64,000 nucleotides of DNA, from contig NZ_CP099222.1 of assembly GCF_029717145.1 (NCBI RefSeq), positions 3,534,001 through 3,598,000 of the forward strand, given 5' to 3'. Below, piece by piece: positions 47,975-58,057 of the stretch. Positions within the stretch are counted from its first letter, which is position 1, and each line of letters begins with the position of its first letter. The DNA is from Citrobacter freundii. Its GTDB lineage: Bacteria; Pseudomonadota; Gammaproteobacteria; Enterobacterales; Enterobacteriaceae. Both the position numbers and the translations under genes were made by a program. Below the pieces are notes generated by a model. It searched no databases, was not told where the DNA came from, and worked only from the letters and a program-made list of their open reading frames with translations.

Positions 47975-49837
47975 ATGAGTTTTGATATAGCCAAATACCC
48001 GACCCTGGCGCTGGTCGACTCCACCCAGGAGTTACGCCTGCTGCCAAAAGAGAGCCTGCCCAAGCTTTGCGACGAACTGCGCCGCTATTTGCTCGACAGC
48101 GTGAGCCGTTCCAGCGGGCATTTTGCCTCCGGTCTGGGCACGGTGGAGCTGACCGTCGCGCTGCACTACGTCTACAACACCCCGTTTGACCAGTTAATCT
48201 GGGATGTGGGACATCAGGCGTACCCGCACAAAATTCTGACGGGGCGCCGCGATAAAATCGGCACCATCCGCCAAAAAGGTGGCCTGCATCCGTTCCCCTG
48301 GCGTGGCGAGAGCGAGTATGACGTTTTAAGCGTCGGACACTCCTCCACCTCCATCAGCGCCGGTATTGGCATTGCAGTTGCCGCCGAGAAAGAAGGCAAA
48401 GAACGCCGTACCGTTTGCGTGATTGGCGACGGTGCCATCACTGCCGGCATGGCGTTTGAAGCCATGAACCACGCGGGCGATATTAAGCCCGACATGCTGG
48501 TTATCCTGAACGACAACGAAATGTCGATTTCAGAAAACGTCGGCGCGCTGAACAACCACCTGGCACAACTGCTCTCCGGCAAACTGTATTCCTCTTTGCG
48601 TGAAGGCGGGAAGAAAGTCTTCTCCGGCGTGCCGCCGATAAAAGAGCTGCTTAAACGTACCGAAGAACACATTAAAGGCATGGTGGTGCCGGGTACGCTG
48701 TTTGAAGAATTGGGCTTTAACTACATCGGCCCGGTAGACGGTCACGACGTGCTGGGACTGATCACCACGCTGAAGAACATGCGCGACCTGAAAGGCCCGC
48801 AGTTCCTGCACATCATGACCAAAAAAGGTCGTGGTTATGAGCCTGCAGAAAAAGACCCAATCACGTTCCATGCGGTACCCAAATTCGATCCGTCCAGCGG
48901 ATGTCTGCCGAAAAGCAGCGGCGGCCTGCCGAGCTACTCCAAAATCTTCGGCGACTGGTTATGTGAAACGGCGGCCAAAGACAACAAGCTGATGGCGATC
49001 ACCCCGGCCATGCGTGAAGGTTCCGGTATGGTGGAGTTTTCGCGTAAATTCCCGGACCGCTACTTCGACGTGGCGATTGCCGAGCAGCATGCGGTGACCT
49101 TTGCTGCCGGACTGGCAATTGGCGGCTATAAGCCGGTGGTCGCGATTTATTCCACCTTCCTGCAACGCGCTTACGATCAGGTGCTGCATGATGTCGCCAT
49201 TCAGAAACTGCCGGTCCTGTTCGCCGTGGATCGCGCGGGGATCGTGGGCGCAGATGGACAAACCCACCAGGGCGCGTTCGATCTTTCTTTCCTGCGCTGC
49301 ATCCCGGAGATGGTCATTATGACCCCGAGCGATGAAAACGAATGCCGCCAGATGCTGTTTACCGGTTATCACTACACTCACGGCCCGGCCGTGGTGCGCT
49401 ACCCGCGCGGTAATGCGGTTGGTGTTGAGCTGACCCCGCTGGAAAAATTACCTATTGGTAAAGGCATCGTGAAGCGTCACGGGACAAAAGTGGCAATCCT
49501 TAACTTCGGCACCCTGATGCCAGAAGCCGCTCAGGTTGCGGAATCGCTGAACGCCACGTTGGTCGATATGCGCTTTGTCAAACCACTGGACGAAACGTTG
49601 ATTCTGGAGATGGCGGCCCGTCACGAGGTGCTGGTTACGCTGGAAGAAAACGCCATTATGGGCGGCGCGGGCAGCGGTGTAAACGAAGTGCTGATGGCGC
49701 ATCGTAAGCCGGTTCCGGTGCTTAACATTGGTCTGCCTGACTTCTTCATCCCACAGGGGACACAGGACGAAGCGCGCGCCGATCTCGGTCTTGATGCCGC
49801 CGGCATTGAGGCCAAAATCAAGGCCTGGCTGGCATAA
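47975..49837 (+). CDS. dxs: 1-deoxy-D-xylulose-5-phosphate synthase
   Basis: Dxs (620 aa) joins pyruvate and glyceraldehyde 3-phosphate to DXP, the precursor of isoprenoids (MEP pathway), thiamine and pyridoxal phosphate. The thiamine-diphosphate motif is [15 protein letters not shown] ending at ILNDN; the pyrimidine domain has [15 protein letters not shown], and the C-terminal transketolase domain is complete. Full length matches E. coli. It lies within xseB-ispA-dxs-yajO. Confidence 0.98.
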   Translation: MSFDIAKYPTLALVDSTQELRLLPKESLPKLCDELRRYLLDSVSRSSGHFASGLGTVELTVALHYVYNTPFDQLIWDVGHQAYPHKILTGRRDKIGTIRQKGGLHPFPWRGESEYDVLSVGHSSTSISAGIGIAVAAEKEGKERRTVCVIGDGAITAGMAFEAMNHAGDIKPDMLVILNDNEMSISENVGALNNHLAQLLSGKLYSSLREGGKKVFSGVPPIKELLKRTEEHIKGMVVPGTLFEELGFNYIGPVDGHDVLGLITTLKNMRDLKGPQFLHIMTKKGRGYEPAEKDPITFHAVPKFDPSSGCLPKSSGGLPSYSKIFGDWLCETAAKDNKLMAITPAMREGSGMVEFSRKFPDRYFDVAIAEQHAVTFAAGLAIGGYKPVVAIYSTFLQRAYDQVLHDVAIQKLPVLFAVDRAGIVGADGQTHQGAFDLSFLRCIPEMVIMTPSDENECRQMLFTGYHYTHGPAVVRYPRGNAVGVELTPLEKLPIGKGIVKRHGTKVAILNFGTLMPEAAQVAESLNATLVDMRFVKPLDETLILEMAARHEVLVTLEENAIMGGAGSGVNEVLMAHRKPVPVLNIGLPDFFIPQGTQDEARADLGLDAAGIEAKIKAWLA

Positions 49838-49892
49838 TCCCCTCCCCGCTCCTGCTATGCTTAATGATTAACACGCTAAGCAGGAGCGGAAT

Positions 49893-50867
49893 ATGCAATA
49901 CAACCTCTTAGGAAAAACTGACCTTCGGGTTTCTCGCCTTTGTCTGGGCTGCATGACGTTTGGCGAACCCAATCGCGGCAACCACGCCTGGACGCTGCCG
50001 GAAGAAAGCAGTCGCCCAATTATCAAACATGCTCTTGAAGGCGGTATTAACTTTTTTGATACTGCCAATAGTTACTCCGCTGGCAGCAGCGAAGAAATTG
50101 TCGGTCGCGCCCTGCGTGACTTCGCCCGCCGCGACGAGGTGGTGGTCGCCACAAAAGTATTTCACCCGGTAGATGATTTAGCGGAAGGGTTATCCCGGGC
50201 GCAAATCCTGCGTTCTATCGACGACAGCCTGACTCGCCTTGGCATGGACTATGTCGATATCCTGCAAATTCACCGCTGGGATTACAACACCCCTATCGAA
50301 GAAACCCTGGAAGCGCTCAACGACGTGGTGAAGTCCGGCAAAGCACGCTATATCGGCGCCTCTTCGATGCACGCCTCCCAGTTTGCGCAGGCGCTGGCCT
50401 TGCAGAAACAACACGGCTGGGCACAGTTTGTCAGCATGCAGGATCACTACAACCTTATCTACCGTGAAGAAGAACGCGACATGCTGCCGCTGTGCTACCA
50501 GGAAGGTGTGGCGGTGATCCCGTGGAGCCCACTGGCACGGGGACGTCTGACGCGCCCCTGGGGAGAAACGACCGCGCGTGTCGTGTCGGATGAAGTCGGC
50601 AAAAATCTGTACCGCGAGAGTGATGAAAACGACGCGAGAATAGCGGAACGGTTAACCGGGGTGAGTGAGGAAATCGGCGCTTCGCGCGCGCAGGTAGCGC
50701 TGGCGTGGCTGTTGAGCAAACCGGGCGTCGCTGCGCCCATAATTGGCGCCTCGCGCGAAGAACAGCTGGATGAGTTGCTCAACGCGGTCGATTTAACGCT
50801 AAAACCGGAACAGATTGCCGAACTTGAAATGCCGTACAAACAGCATCCGGTGGTGGGATTTAAATAA
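49893..50867 (+). CDS. yajO: YajO, aldo/keto reductase (DXP-forming)
   Basis: YajO (324 aa) is a TIM-barrel aldo/keto reductase. The catalytic set is seen as Asp and Tyr in FFDTANSYSAG, Lys in VVVATKVFH and His in ILQIHRWD. E. coli YajO can make 1-deoxyxylulose 5-phosphate from ribulose 5-phosphate and has been linked to thiamine synthesis, which fits its place after dxs. AGGAGCGGA precedes the ATG. The N-terminus MQYNLLGKTDLRVSRLCLG is typical. Confidence 0.95.
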   Translation: MQYNLLGKTDLRVSRLCLGCMTFGEPNRGNHAWTLPEESSRPIIKHALEGGINFFDTANSYSAGSSEEIVGRALRDFARRDEVVVATKVFHPVDDLAEGLSRAQILRSIDDSLTRLGMDYVDILQIHRWDYNTPIEETLEALNDVVKSGKARYIGASSMHASQFAQALALQKQHGWAQFVSMQDHYNLIYREEERDMLPLCYQEGVAVIPWSPLARGRLTRPWGETTARVVSDEVGKNLYRESDENDARIAERLTGVSEEIGASRAQVALAWLLSKPGVAAPIIGASREEQLDELLNAVDLTLKPEQIAELEMPYKQHPVVGFK

Positions 50868-50873
50868 TCTGGT

Positions 50874-50906
50874 ATTGCCCGATGGCGCTGTGCTTATCGG
50901 GCCTAC
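50874..50906. repeat. Single REP element after yajO
   Basis: ATTGCCCGATGGCGC (50874 on) pairs with CTTATCGGGCCTAC. The middle of the stem has C:G where most other copies here have G:C or T:A, on both arms. Confidence 0.85.
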
Positions 50907-50925
50907 AACATAACCCTGGTAAGGG

Positions 50926-51444
50926 TTAAATAATGCTAAGCGGCCAGTGATGCCCGATAAAATAGAGGATCCCTGCGGAAAGTATCCCCGCCACAATATC
51001 GTCGATCATAATCCCCGTACCGCCATGCACGTTACGATCGAACCAGCGGATCGGCCAGGGCTTCCACATATCCAGAATGCGGAAAATCACAAATCCGGCG
51101 GCGACCCACTGCCAGTCGAGTGTCGGCAGAGCCATCAGGGTTATCCACATCCCGACAAACTCATCCCAGACGATACTACCGTGATCGTGTACACCCATAT
51201 CTTTCGCCGTTTGATGGCACAGATAGACACCGATACAAATAGCCAGCATGACGACCAGTGAATACAGCTGCCACGGCAGAAACGTCATCAAATACCAAAA
51301 TGGGATCGCCGCCAGCGATCCCATGGTACCGGGTATAATTGGACTTAATCCGCTGCCGAATCCGGTGGCCAACAGGTGCCACGGATTACGCATACTCAAG
51401 CGGCTTTTTGCGACATCTTTTTTAAGGCGCAGCAAAATGGTCAT
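50926..51444 (-). CDS. pgpA: Phosphatidylglycerophosphatase A
   Basis: PgpA (172 aa) dephosphorylates phosphatidylglycerol phosphate in the inner membrane. The family core is [14 protein letters not shown] and [15 protein letters not shown], with acidic residues for Mg binding, then [10 protein letters not shown]; three to four TM helices alternate with these. I start at 51444, inside the thiL 3' end (23-base overlap), matching the E. coli length. It is the last gene of the nrdR-ribD-ribE-nusB-thiL-pgpA series. Confidence 0.97.
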   Translation of the reverse strand: MTILLRLKKDVAKSRLSMRNPWHLLATGFGSGLSPIIPGTMGSLAAIPFWYLMTFLPWQLYSLVVMLAICIGVYLCHQTAKDMGVHDHGSIVWDEFVGMWITLMALPTLDWQWVAAGFVIFRILDMWKPWPIRWFDRNVHGGTGIMIDDIVAGILSAGILYFIGHHWPLSII

Positions 51445-52399
51445 ATCCTTTCCAGTCAAACGTGACAGGCTTACCGTCACGCGTAAAGTGCATCCCTTCC
51501 ACGTCCGCACTCATCTGCCCAATGCAGGTAAATGATACGCCAAGATGCCCCAGCGCGACGTCCAGTGCACCACGGTTTATTTCCGGTACGGTAAAGCATA
51601 ACTCATAATCTTCACCACCTGAGAGCGCCCAGCGCAGCGCCTGCTCCGGCTCAACGTGCTGAGATAATGCCGTGGAATACGGTAACGCATCGACATTAAC
51701 GCGCGCGCCGCAACCGCTGGCATTAACGATATGCCCGAGATCGGAAATCAGACCGTCGGAAAGATCGATAGCCGCACTGGCCAGGTCGCGCAGGGCCTGC
51801 CCCTGTAAAATTCTCGGCGTGGGACGCAGGTGACGTTTAAGCAGATACTCCGCGTCTTTGGCATCTGTTACCTGCAATCGGTTTTGCAGAATAGCCAAAC
51901 CGGCAGCGCTGTCGCCCGGCGTACCGGTAACGTAAATCCAGTCACCCGGCTTCGCACCCGAGCGTTTTAAGGCTCGCCCGACCGGGACGTAGCCATGGAT
52001 ACCCAACGTCATCGACAGTGGCCCACGCGTGGTATCACCGCCAATCAGCTGCATATCATAGTAATTAAGGAGTTCAAACAGGCTGTCACTGAAGGCTTCG
52101 AGCCAGGATTCATCAACGTCAGGTAACGTGAGCGCCAGCGTCAGCCATGCCGGGTCAGCTCCCATCGCCGCCAGATCGCTTAAATTAACCGCCAGCGCTT
52201 TCCAGGCCAGGTCCGTTGGATCAATATCGGGAAGGAAGTGATTGCCTGCCACCAGCGTGTCGGTGCTGATCGCCAGCGTTTGTTTTTCAGGGATGTTCAG
52301 GAGTGCACAATCGTCACCAATGCCGGTTTCGACGTCAAGACGAGAGCTTCTAACACGGTCAAAATAACGGGCAATCAGGGAGAATTCGCCACATGCCAT
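51422..52399 (-). CDS. thiL: Thiamine-monophosphate kinase
   Basis: ThiL (325 aa) phosphorylates thiamine monophosphate to thiamine diphosphate, the active cofactor. It is a PurM-like ATP-grasp-free kinase with [25 protein letters not shown] and the [13 protein letters not shown] segment. It lies 76 bases after nusB, and its end overlaps pgpA. With ThiI, Dxs and YajO, several thiamine steps lie in this window, although in separate operons. No TPP riboswitch was seen near it. Confidence 0.97.
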   Translation of the reverse strand: MACGEFSLIARYFDRVRSSRLDVETGIGDDCALLNIPEKQTLAISTDTLVAGNHFLPDIDPTDLAWKALAVNLSDLAAMGADPAWLTLALTLPDVDESWLEAFSDSLFELLNYYDMQLIGGDTTRGPLSMTLGIHGYVPVGRALKRSGAKPGDWIYVTGTPGDSAAGLAILQNRLQVTDAKDAEYLLKRHLRPTPRILQGQALRDLASAAIDLSDGLISDLGHIVNASGCGARVNVDALPYSTALSQHVEPEQALRWALSGGEDYELCFTVPEINRGALDVALGHLGVSFTCIGQMSADVEGMHFTRDGKPVTFDWKGYDHFAAP

Positions 52400-52475
52400 A
52401 CGTTATGCCTCAGCAGGAAAAAAGAAAAGGCCGGCGACAGCGGAAATAGATTCCACCATCCTGCCGGCCTGGCGA

Positions 52476-52895
52476 TCACTTTTTGTTGGGGCGAATCGCA
52501 GGTGCTGCTTTATCCAGTACGCCGTTGACGAACTTGTGGCTATCTTCGGCACCGAAGGTTTTCGCCAGTTCAATCGCTTCGTTGATGGCCACTTTATACG
52601 GCACATCACTACGTTTAGACAGTTCAAACAGTGCAATACGCAGTACGGCTTTCTCTACCTGACCCAGCTCTTCCAGCAGACGAGACAGGTAAGGCTTCAT
52701 CAGGCCATCCAGGTACGCGCTGTTAGTCGCCACCCCGGACAGCAGTTCACGAAAATACAGGACGTCGACATCTTTCACGTCCTGTTCCGCCAGGAACTGG
52801 TATTCAACATCAGAGATGTCGTTCTGGGACAACTGCCAGGAGTAGAGCGCCTGGACGGCACACTCACGGGCGCGGCGACGAGCAGCAGGTTTCAC
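52476..52895 (-). CDS. nusB: NusB, transcription antitermination factor
   Basis: NusB (139 aa) binds boxA RNA with S10 (NusE) to prevent premature termination in rRNA operons. The all-helical sequence starts [20 protein letters not shown] and has [19 protein letters not shown] and a C-terminal KFVNGVLDK, all typical. It lies 19 bases after ribE, as in E. coli. Confidence 0.98.
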   Translation of the reverse strand: MKPAARRRARECAVQALYSWQLSQNDISDVEYQFLAEQDVKDVDVLYFRELLSGVATNSAYLDGLMKPYLSRLLEELGQVEKAVLRIALFELSKRSDVPYKVAINEAIELAKTFGAEDSHKFVNGVLDKAAPAIRPNKK

Positions 52896-52914
52896 GGATT
52901 TCCCCTTACAAAAA

Positions 52915-53385
52915 TCAGGCCTTAATGGCTTTCAATACATTAATCATTTCAAGCGCGGTCAGTGCAGCTTCTGCGCCTTTATTACCGGCTTTCGTGCCAG
53001 CACGTTCGATGGCTTGTTCAATACTTTCGGTGGTCAGAACACCGAAGGCTACCGGAATACCGCTGTCCTGAGCGACGTGCGCCAGGCCATTGCTTGCACC
53101 GCCAGCCACATATTCGAAGTGTGCGGTACCGCCACGGATAACTGTACCCAGCGCAATCACCGCGTCATATTTACCGGTTTTCGCCAGTGCATCAGCTGCC
53201 AGCGGCAGCTCATACGCGCCTGGAACCCAAACGACGGTAATCTTTTCATCTTTAACCTGGCCAATACGCTTCAGGGCGTCGATAGCACCTTCCAGCAGGC
53301 TGTCATTGATAAAGTTGTTGAAACGCGCAATGGTAATGGCGACGCGAGCGTCCGGAGTAGCAACGTTAGCTTCAATAATGTTCAT
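52915..53385 (-). CDS. ribE: Lumazine synthase (6,7-dimethyl-8-ribityllumazine synthase)
   Basis: This enzyme (156 aa; RibE in E. coli, RibH elsewhere) condenses the ribityl-amino-pyrimidine with dihydroxybutanone phosphate, the penultimate riboflavin step, in a 60-subunit capsid. Motifs are [30 protein letters not shown] and the [10 protein letters not shown] loop with the catalytic histidine. It follows ribD by 86 bases. Confidence 0.98.
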   Translation of the reverse strand: MNIIEANVATPDARVAITIARFNNFINDSLLEGAIDALKRIGQVKDEKITVVWVPGAYELPLAADALAKTGKYDAVIALGTVIRGGTAHFEYVAGGASNGLAHVAQDSGIPVAFGVLTTESIEQAIERAGTKAGNKGAEAALTALEMINVLKAIKA

Positions 53386-53471
53386 ATTCTTCCTTCGGAT
53401 TCACTAGACCCCGCAGGGGGGCGGATTTTATCATAATAATCTGTGCGCTGCTTCCCTTTCGAACCGGGAGA

Positions 53472-54575
53472 TCATGCGCTCACTAAATGCAGGCAAACGT
53501 CCGGACCTACATGGCGTATCTCGTTGAATTTGAAATGGGGGGCATCGGCCAGTTTCTCAAGGCCTGGCAGCACACATAATCCTCGCGCGTCACTGCCTAA
53601 CAGTTTAGGCGCAACATAGACGATTAGCTCATCCACCACCCCGGCCTGCAATAATGCGCCTGCAAGCGTTGGGCCAGCCTCAACCCAAATGCTGTTAATT
53701 TGCTGCTTGCCCAGTTGCATCATCAACACCACCAGATCCAGATTCCCGTTATGCTCCGGCACATTCAGCGTGCGAACACTCTCCGGCCAGATACGCGAAT
53801 CGTCGCTGCTGCGCGCAATCCAGGTTTCTCCCGGCTGCTGCACAATACGATGTTCAGGTGTGACCTGGTTTTGACGATCGAGAACAATGCGGATTGGCTG
53901 ACGCAGGTTTTCCTGCGGATACAGCGCCTGGGTCGATTCATCAAGCTCCGACCAACGGACGGTAAGCTGGGGGTCGTCAGCCAGCACCGTGGCGCTGCTG
54001 GTTAAAATAGCATGGCTTTGCGCACGCAGGCGCTGAACGTCGCGACGTGCCTGTGGTGAGGTTATCCACTGGCTTTCGCCGCTGGCCATCGCCGTACGGC
54101 CGTCAAGCGATGCGCCGAGCTTAAGCTGAACATACGGAAATCCGGTGCGCATCCGCTTGAGAAAACCTTTATTCAGCTGTTCGACGTCGTTCATCATCAT
54201 GCCGTGGCTGACATCAATACCGGCCTGCTGCAAGCGGTAAAGTCCACGCCCCGCCACCTGCGGGTTAGGATCCTGCATCGCGGCAACAACACGCGTCACG
54301 CCCGCAGCAATCAGCGCATCGCAGCACGGCGGCGTACGCCCGTGATGACTGCACGGTTCGAGCGTGACGTAGGCGGTTGCCCCCTGCGCTTTAACACCGG
54401 CCATACGCAGCGCATGGACCTCGGCATGGGGTTCGCCCGCGCGGTGATGATATCCTTCACCGACGATTTCCCCGTCTTTAACAATGACACAGCCCACGTT
54501 GGGATTAGGGTGGGTCGTGAAACGTCCACGCGCGGCCAGCTTCAGCGCTCGCGCCATGTACAACTCATCCTGCAT
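53472..54575 (-). CDS. ribD: RibD, bifunctional riboflavin deaminase/reductase
   Basis: RibD (367 aa) carries out two successive riboflavin steps. The N-terminal cytidine-deaminase-like domain has zinc ligands in AGEPHAEVHAL and EPCSHHGRTPPC; the C-terminal domain (about 146-365) is the NADPH-dependent reductase with KLGASLDGRTA. It starts three bases after the nrdR stop. No FMN riboswitch precedes it, as in E. coli. Confidence 0.98.
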   Translation of the reverse strand: MQDELYMARALKLAARGRFTTHPNPNVGCVIVKDGEIVGEGYHHRAGEPHAEVHALRMAGVKAQGATAYVTLEPCSHHGRTPPCCDALIAAGVTRVVAAMQDPNPQVAGRGLYRLQQAGIDVSHGMMMNDVEQLNKGFLKRMRTGFPYVQLKLGASLDGRTAMASGESQWITSPQARRDVQRLRAQSHAILTSSATVLADDPQLTVRWSELDESTQALYPQENLRQPIRIVLDRQNQVTPEHRIVQQPGETWIARSSDDSRIWPESVRTLNVPEHNGNLDLVVLMMQLGKQQINSIWVEAGPTLAGALLQAGVVDELIVYVAPKLLGSDARGLCVLPGLEKLADAPHFKFNEIRHVGPDVCLHLVSA

Positions 54576-54578
54576 GGC

Positions 54579-55043
<465 letters not shown>

Positions 55044-55182
55044 TCAGTGGTTCATAGAGATCTATTTTACCCTGAACTGGCGCGACAACAAAGGCAGAGC
55101 GCTTTTGAGACAAAGGATCGATGCCTTCGTTCTCTGAGCACACTACCATTATGCTATCGCGACAATGTAGGAAGTAATCATA

Positions 55183-55722
55183 ATGACAAGACGTTACCTA
55201 AGAATTCTCCTGGTGGGAAGCCTCTTTAGTCTTAATGCCTGCGCACAGCAAGCTGAAGTACGACAGATGCATCAAAGCGTAAGTACCTTGAGCAAAGAGA
55301 TGACCCAGCTCAATCAGGAAACGGTAAAAATAACGCAACAAAATATGTTGAATGCGAAATCCACCCGCGGCGTCTATTTATTACCGGGTTCGAAAACCCC
55401 CGCCCGCCTGAACAGCCAGATTGGTACGCTCCGCATGTCACTGGTCAATATTGCACCGAATGCGGACGGTACGCGCCTGACGCTGCGCATTCAGGGAGAA
55501 TCCAACACACCGTTACCGGCATTTAGCGCCACCGTAGAGTACGGGCAAATCCAGGGCACCACGGACAACTATCAGGAAGTGAACGTTAAGAATGAATTGA
55601 TCAACGCTCCGGCAAGCCTTCTTGCCCCCAGTGACGTAGACATTCCGCTGCAGCTCAATGGCCTGTCACTTGACCAACTCGGCTTTGTACGCATCCATGA
55701 CATCCAGCCTGTGACCCAATAA
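55183..55722 (+). CDS. yajI: YajI, lipoprotein (DUF3251)
   Basis: YajI (179 aa) has a lipoprotein signal ending LNAC, with lipidated Cys20 and Ala at +2, which predicts the outer membrane. A short coiled-coil-like stretch (about 25-55, MHQSVSTLSKEMTQLNQETV) precedes a beta-rich DUF3251 domain. Function is unknown. The ATG at 55183 has GGAAG at a usable distance. It is divergent from nrdR. Confidence 0.93.
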   Translation: MTRRYLRILLVGSLFSLNACAQQAEVRQMHQSVSTLSKEMTQLNQETVKITQQNMLNAKSTRGVYLLPGSKTPARLNSQIGTLRMSLVNIAPNADGTRLTLRIQGESNTPLPAFSATVEYGQIQGTTDNYQEVNVKNELINAPASLLAPSDVDIPLQLNGLSLDQLGFVRIHDIQPVTQ

Positions 55723-56020
55723 ACTTTTTTGCGGAGCGTTTTGTGCGTTCCGCAACACCCATCCCCGTCATTTTGTTACTCCGCTGACATCACCGATATT
55801 TTTAGTAAAACTTGGCAACATTCATGGGAGTCAGTACAATTCGCCGCCTAAAGTACGCAAACGTGAACGCAATCGATTACGTAAATGATAGAACTGTGAA
55901 ACAAGACATATTTTTGTGAACAATGATTTTTATAATAGGCTCCGAAGAATTACGAAATATTTAGAAACGCAAATTGCGCCTTTTTCACTCCCGAAAGGGA
56001 TTTCAAACAGTGGCATACAT
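55723..56020 (+). promoter_or_regulatory. tsx promoter region with CRP half sites and a PurR-like palindrome
   Basis: Two TGTGA half sites (55895-55899 and 55915-55919) with poor second halves fit the known CRP/CytR control of tsx. TATAAT at 55931-55936 is a probable -10. ACGCAATCGATTACGT (55867-55882) is close to the PurR operator ACGCAAACGTTTNCGT. The sites are seen; binding is inferred. Confidence 0.65.
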
Positions 56021-56899
56021 ATGAAAAAAACATTACTTGCAGCCGGTGCAGTGCTGGCGCTCTCCTCGTCTTTCACTGCTAATGCAGCAGAAAACAACAA
56101 ACCGGAATACCTGTCCGACTGGTGGCACCAGAGCGTTAACGTTGTCGGCAGCTACCACACCCGTTTCGGACCGCAGATCCGTAACGATACCTACCTGGAA
56201 TATGAAGCTTTCGCTAAAAAAGACTGGTTTGACTTCTATGGTTACATGGATGCGCCGGTATTCTTCGGTGGTAACACCGATGCGAAGGGTATCTGGAACC
56301 ACGGCTCCCCGCTGTTTATGGAAATCGAACCACGTTTCTCCATCGACAAATTGACCGGTGCCGATCTGAGCTTTGGTCCGTTCAAAGAGTGGTATTTCGC
56401 GAACAACTATATCTACGATATGGGTCGTAACAAAGATGGTCGCCAGAGCACCTGGTATATGGGTCTGGGTACTGATATCGACACCGGCCTGCCGATGAGC
56501 CTGTCCATGAACGTGTACGCCAAGTACCAGTGGCAGAACTACGGTGCCGCGAACGAAAACGAATGGGATGGCTACCGTTTCAAAGTGAAATACTTTGTCC
56601 CGATTACCGAACTGTGGGGCGGTAACCTGAGCTATATCGGCTTCACCAACTTTGACTGGGGCTCCGATCTCGGTGACAAAGACTTCACCGATGTAAATGG
56701 CAAGAAAGCACGTACCAACGATTCGATCGCCTCCAGCCACATTCTGGCGCTGAACTACGATCATTGGCACTATTCTGTTGTTGCCCGTTACTGGCACAAC
56801 GGCGGCCAGTGGAAAGATAACGCGGACGTGGACTTTATGAACGAAAACGTCCGTTCTACCGGTTGGGGTGGTTACTTTGTTGTAGGTTACAACTTCTAA
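56021..56899 (+). CDS. tsx: Tsx, nucleoside-specific outer-membrane channel
   Basis: Tsx (292 aa) is a 12-stranded beta-barrel that lets nucleosides and deoxynucleosides through the outer membrane; it is also a receptor for phage T6 and colicin K. A signal peptide ([22 protein letters not shown]) precedes the mature [18 protein letters not shown]. The C-terminus YFVVGYNF ends in Phe, as expected for barrels. The start at 56021 follows a weak site; a 35-residue in-frame extension is rejected. E. coli Tsx has 294 residues. Confidence 0.98.
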   Translation: MKKTLLAAGAVLALSSSFTANAAENNKPEYLSDWWHQSVNVVGSYHTRFGPQIRNDTYLEYEAFAKKDWFDFYGYMDAPVFFGGNTDAKGIWNHGSPLFMEIEPRFSIDKLTGADLSFGPFKEWYFANNYIYDMGRNKDGRQSTWYMGLGTDIDTGLPMSLSMNVYAKYQWQNYGAANENEWDGYRFKVKYFVPITELWGGNLSYIGFTNFDWGSDLGDKDFTDVNGKKARTNDSIASSHILALNYDHWHYSVVARYWHNGGQWKDNADVDFMNENVRSTGWGGYFVVGYNF

Positions 56900-56913
56900 A
56901 TTGAGGTTGGTTG

Positions 56914-56943
56914 TCGCCGGATGGCGCTATGCTTATCCGGCCC
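56914..56943. repeat. Short REP after tsx
   Basis: TCGCCGGATGGCGCTATG is followed by CTTATCCGGCCC, a compact REP palindrome, 15 bases after the tsx stop. Confidence 0.82.
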
Positions 56944-56952
56944 AGGTGTACA

Positions 56953-56980
56953 AAAGCCAGCTTAATTGCTGGTTTTTTTT
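56953..56980 (+). terminator. Terminator of tsx
   Basis: CCAGC-TTAATT-GCTGG, preceded by four A residues and followed by eight T residues, forms a typical terminator. Confidence 0.85.
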
Positions 56981-56985
56981 GTCTA

Positions 56986-57018
56986 AAGAAAGCCCATAGA
57001 CAATTTGTAGGCTTTCTT
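56986..57018. repeat. Perfect inverted repeat between tsx and secF
   Basis: AAGAAAGCC (56986-56994) and GGCTTTCTT (57010-57018) are perfect inverted copies 15 bases apart. It lies between two terminators, in the place where K-12 has yajD. Confidence 0.6.
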
Positions 57019-57023
57019 CAGGC

Positions 57024-57053
57024 AAAAAAAATCCCGACCTTGCGATCGGGATT
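57024..57053 (-). terminator. Terminator of the queA-tgt-yajC-secDF operon
   Basis: On the minus strand AATCCCGA / TCGGGATT is followed by an eight-T run (57031-57024), 23 bases after the secF stop. Confidence 0.9.
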
Positions 57054-57075
57054 CTAATGTAACGCCCTGCGTCGG

Positions 57076-58047
57076 TTAAGGCAGAATAGACGGCTGATCC
57101 GCCCCTTCTTTCTCAACTTTCTGCTGCAGCATGTGCTCACGCTTCATACCCAGCTTCAGCGCCAGTGCCGATGCCACGTAGATAGACGACGCGGTACCGA
57201 TGGACACACCGATAAGCATAGTCAGCGAGAAGCCTTCCAGTACCGGACCACCAAAGAGGTACAGCATCAGAATAACCACCAACGTTGTACCGGAAGTAAT
57301 CAACGTACGGTGCAGCGTCTGGGTCAACGACACGTTAAAGATTTCATAAGGCGTCCCGCGACGGATTTTGCGGAAGTTCTCACGAATACGGTCAGAAACC
57401 ACGATGCTGTCGTTCAGCGAGTAACCGATAACCGACATCAACGATGCGACGATAGTCAGGTCAATCTCGATATGGAACAACGACAGGATCCCAAGCGTGA
57501 TGATCACGTCGTGCGCCAGCGAGATAACCACGCCCGCCGCCAGTCGCCACTCAAAGCGGAAACCGACGTACACGAGGATGGAGATCAGCGCCACGATCAG
57601 CGCCATCGCACCGTTTTGTGCCAGATCGGCACCGACGCTAGGCCCGACGAATTCGATACGCTTCACCGCTGCATGCTGGTTGGTGGCTTCGTTAATGACG
57701 CTCAGCACCTTGCTACCCAGCACTTGCCCACCGTTTTCACCTTCGGTTGGCGGCATACGTACCATAATGTCGTGGCTGCTACCGAAGTTCTGCAGCAGCG
57801 GCTCAACGAAGCCCGCTTTCTCCAGCGCATCGCGCATCACGTCCATTTCCGCCGGTTTTTCCAGCGTGATTTCAATTACCGTACCACCGGTGAAATCGAG
57901 CCCCCAGTTAAACCCACGTACGCCCATCACCACGATGGCCGCAATCAGCAGGAAACCAGAGATGCCGAAAGCCCAGTAGTCCCAGCGCATAAAGTCGATG
58001 ACTTTACGGCCGTGGTTCAATTGTTCAACAGTATATTCCTGTGCCAC
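57076..58047 (-). CDS. secF: SecF, Sec translocase accessory subunit
   Basis: SecF (323 aa) works with SecD and YajC to complete protein export using the proton gradient. Six TM helices surround a periplasmic P4 domain; the motif [15 protein letters not shown] is early, and the TM4-TM5 region ([20 protein letters not shown]) is conserved. The start is GTG at 58047 ([10 protein letters not shown]), as in E. coli, ten bases after secD; the longer frame beginning inside secD is rejected. Confidence 0.97.
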   Translation of the reverse strand: MAQEYTVEQLNHGRKVIDFMRWDYWAFGISGFLLIAAIVVMGVRGFNWGLDFTGGTVIEITLEKPAEMDVMRDALEKAGFVEPLLQNFGSSHDIMVRMPPTEGENGGQVLGSKVLSVINEATNQHAAVKRIEFVGPSVGADLAQNGAMALIVALISILVYVGFRFEWRLAAGVVISLAHDVIITLGILSLFHIEIDLTIVASLMSVIGYSLNDSIVVSDRIRENFRKIRRGTPYEIFNVSLTQTLHRTLITSGTTLVVILMLYLFGGPVLEGFSLTMLIGVSIGTASSIYVASALALKLGMKREHMLQQKVEKEGADQPSILP

Positions 58048-58057
58048 TTCGCACTCC

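Noticed and set aside
51422-54575. Riboswitch (TPP or FMN) near the thi/rib genes
   Set aside because: I looked for the conserved TPP (CTGAGA) and FMN (RFN) element patterns in the spacers and saw none; E. coli also lacks them here.
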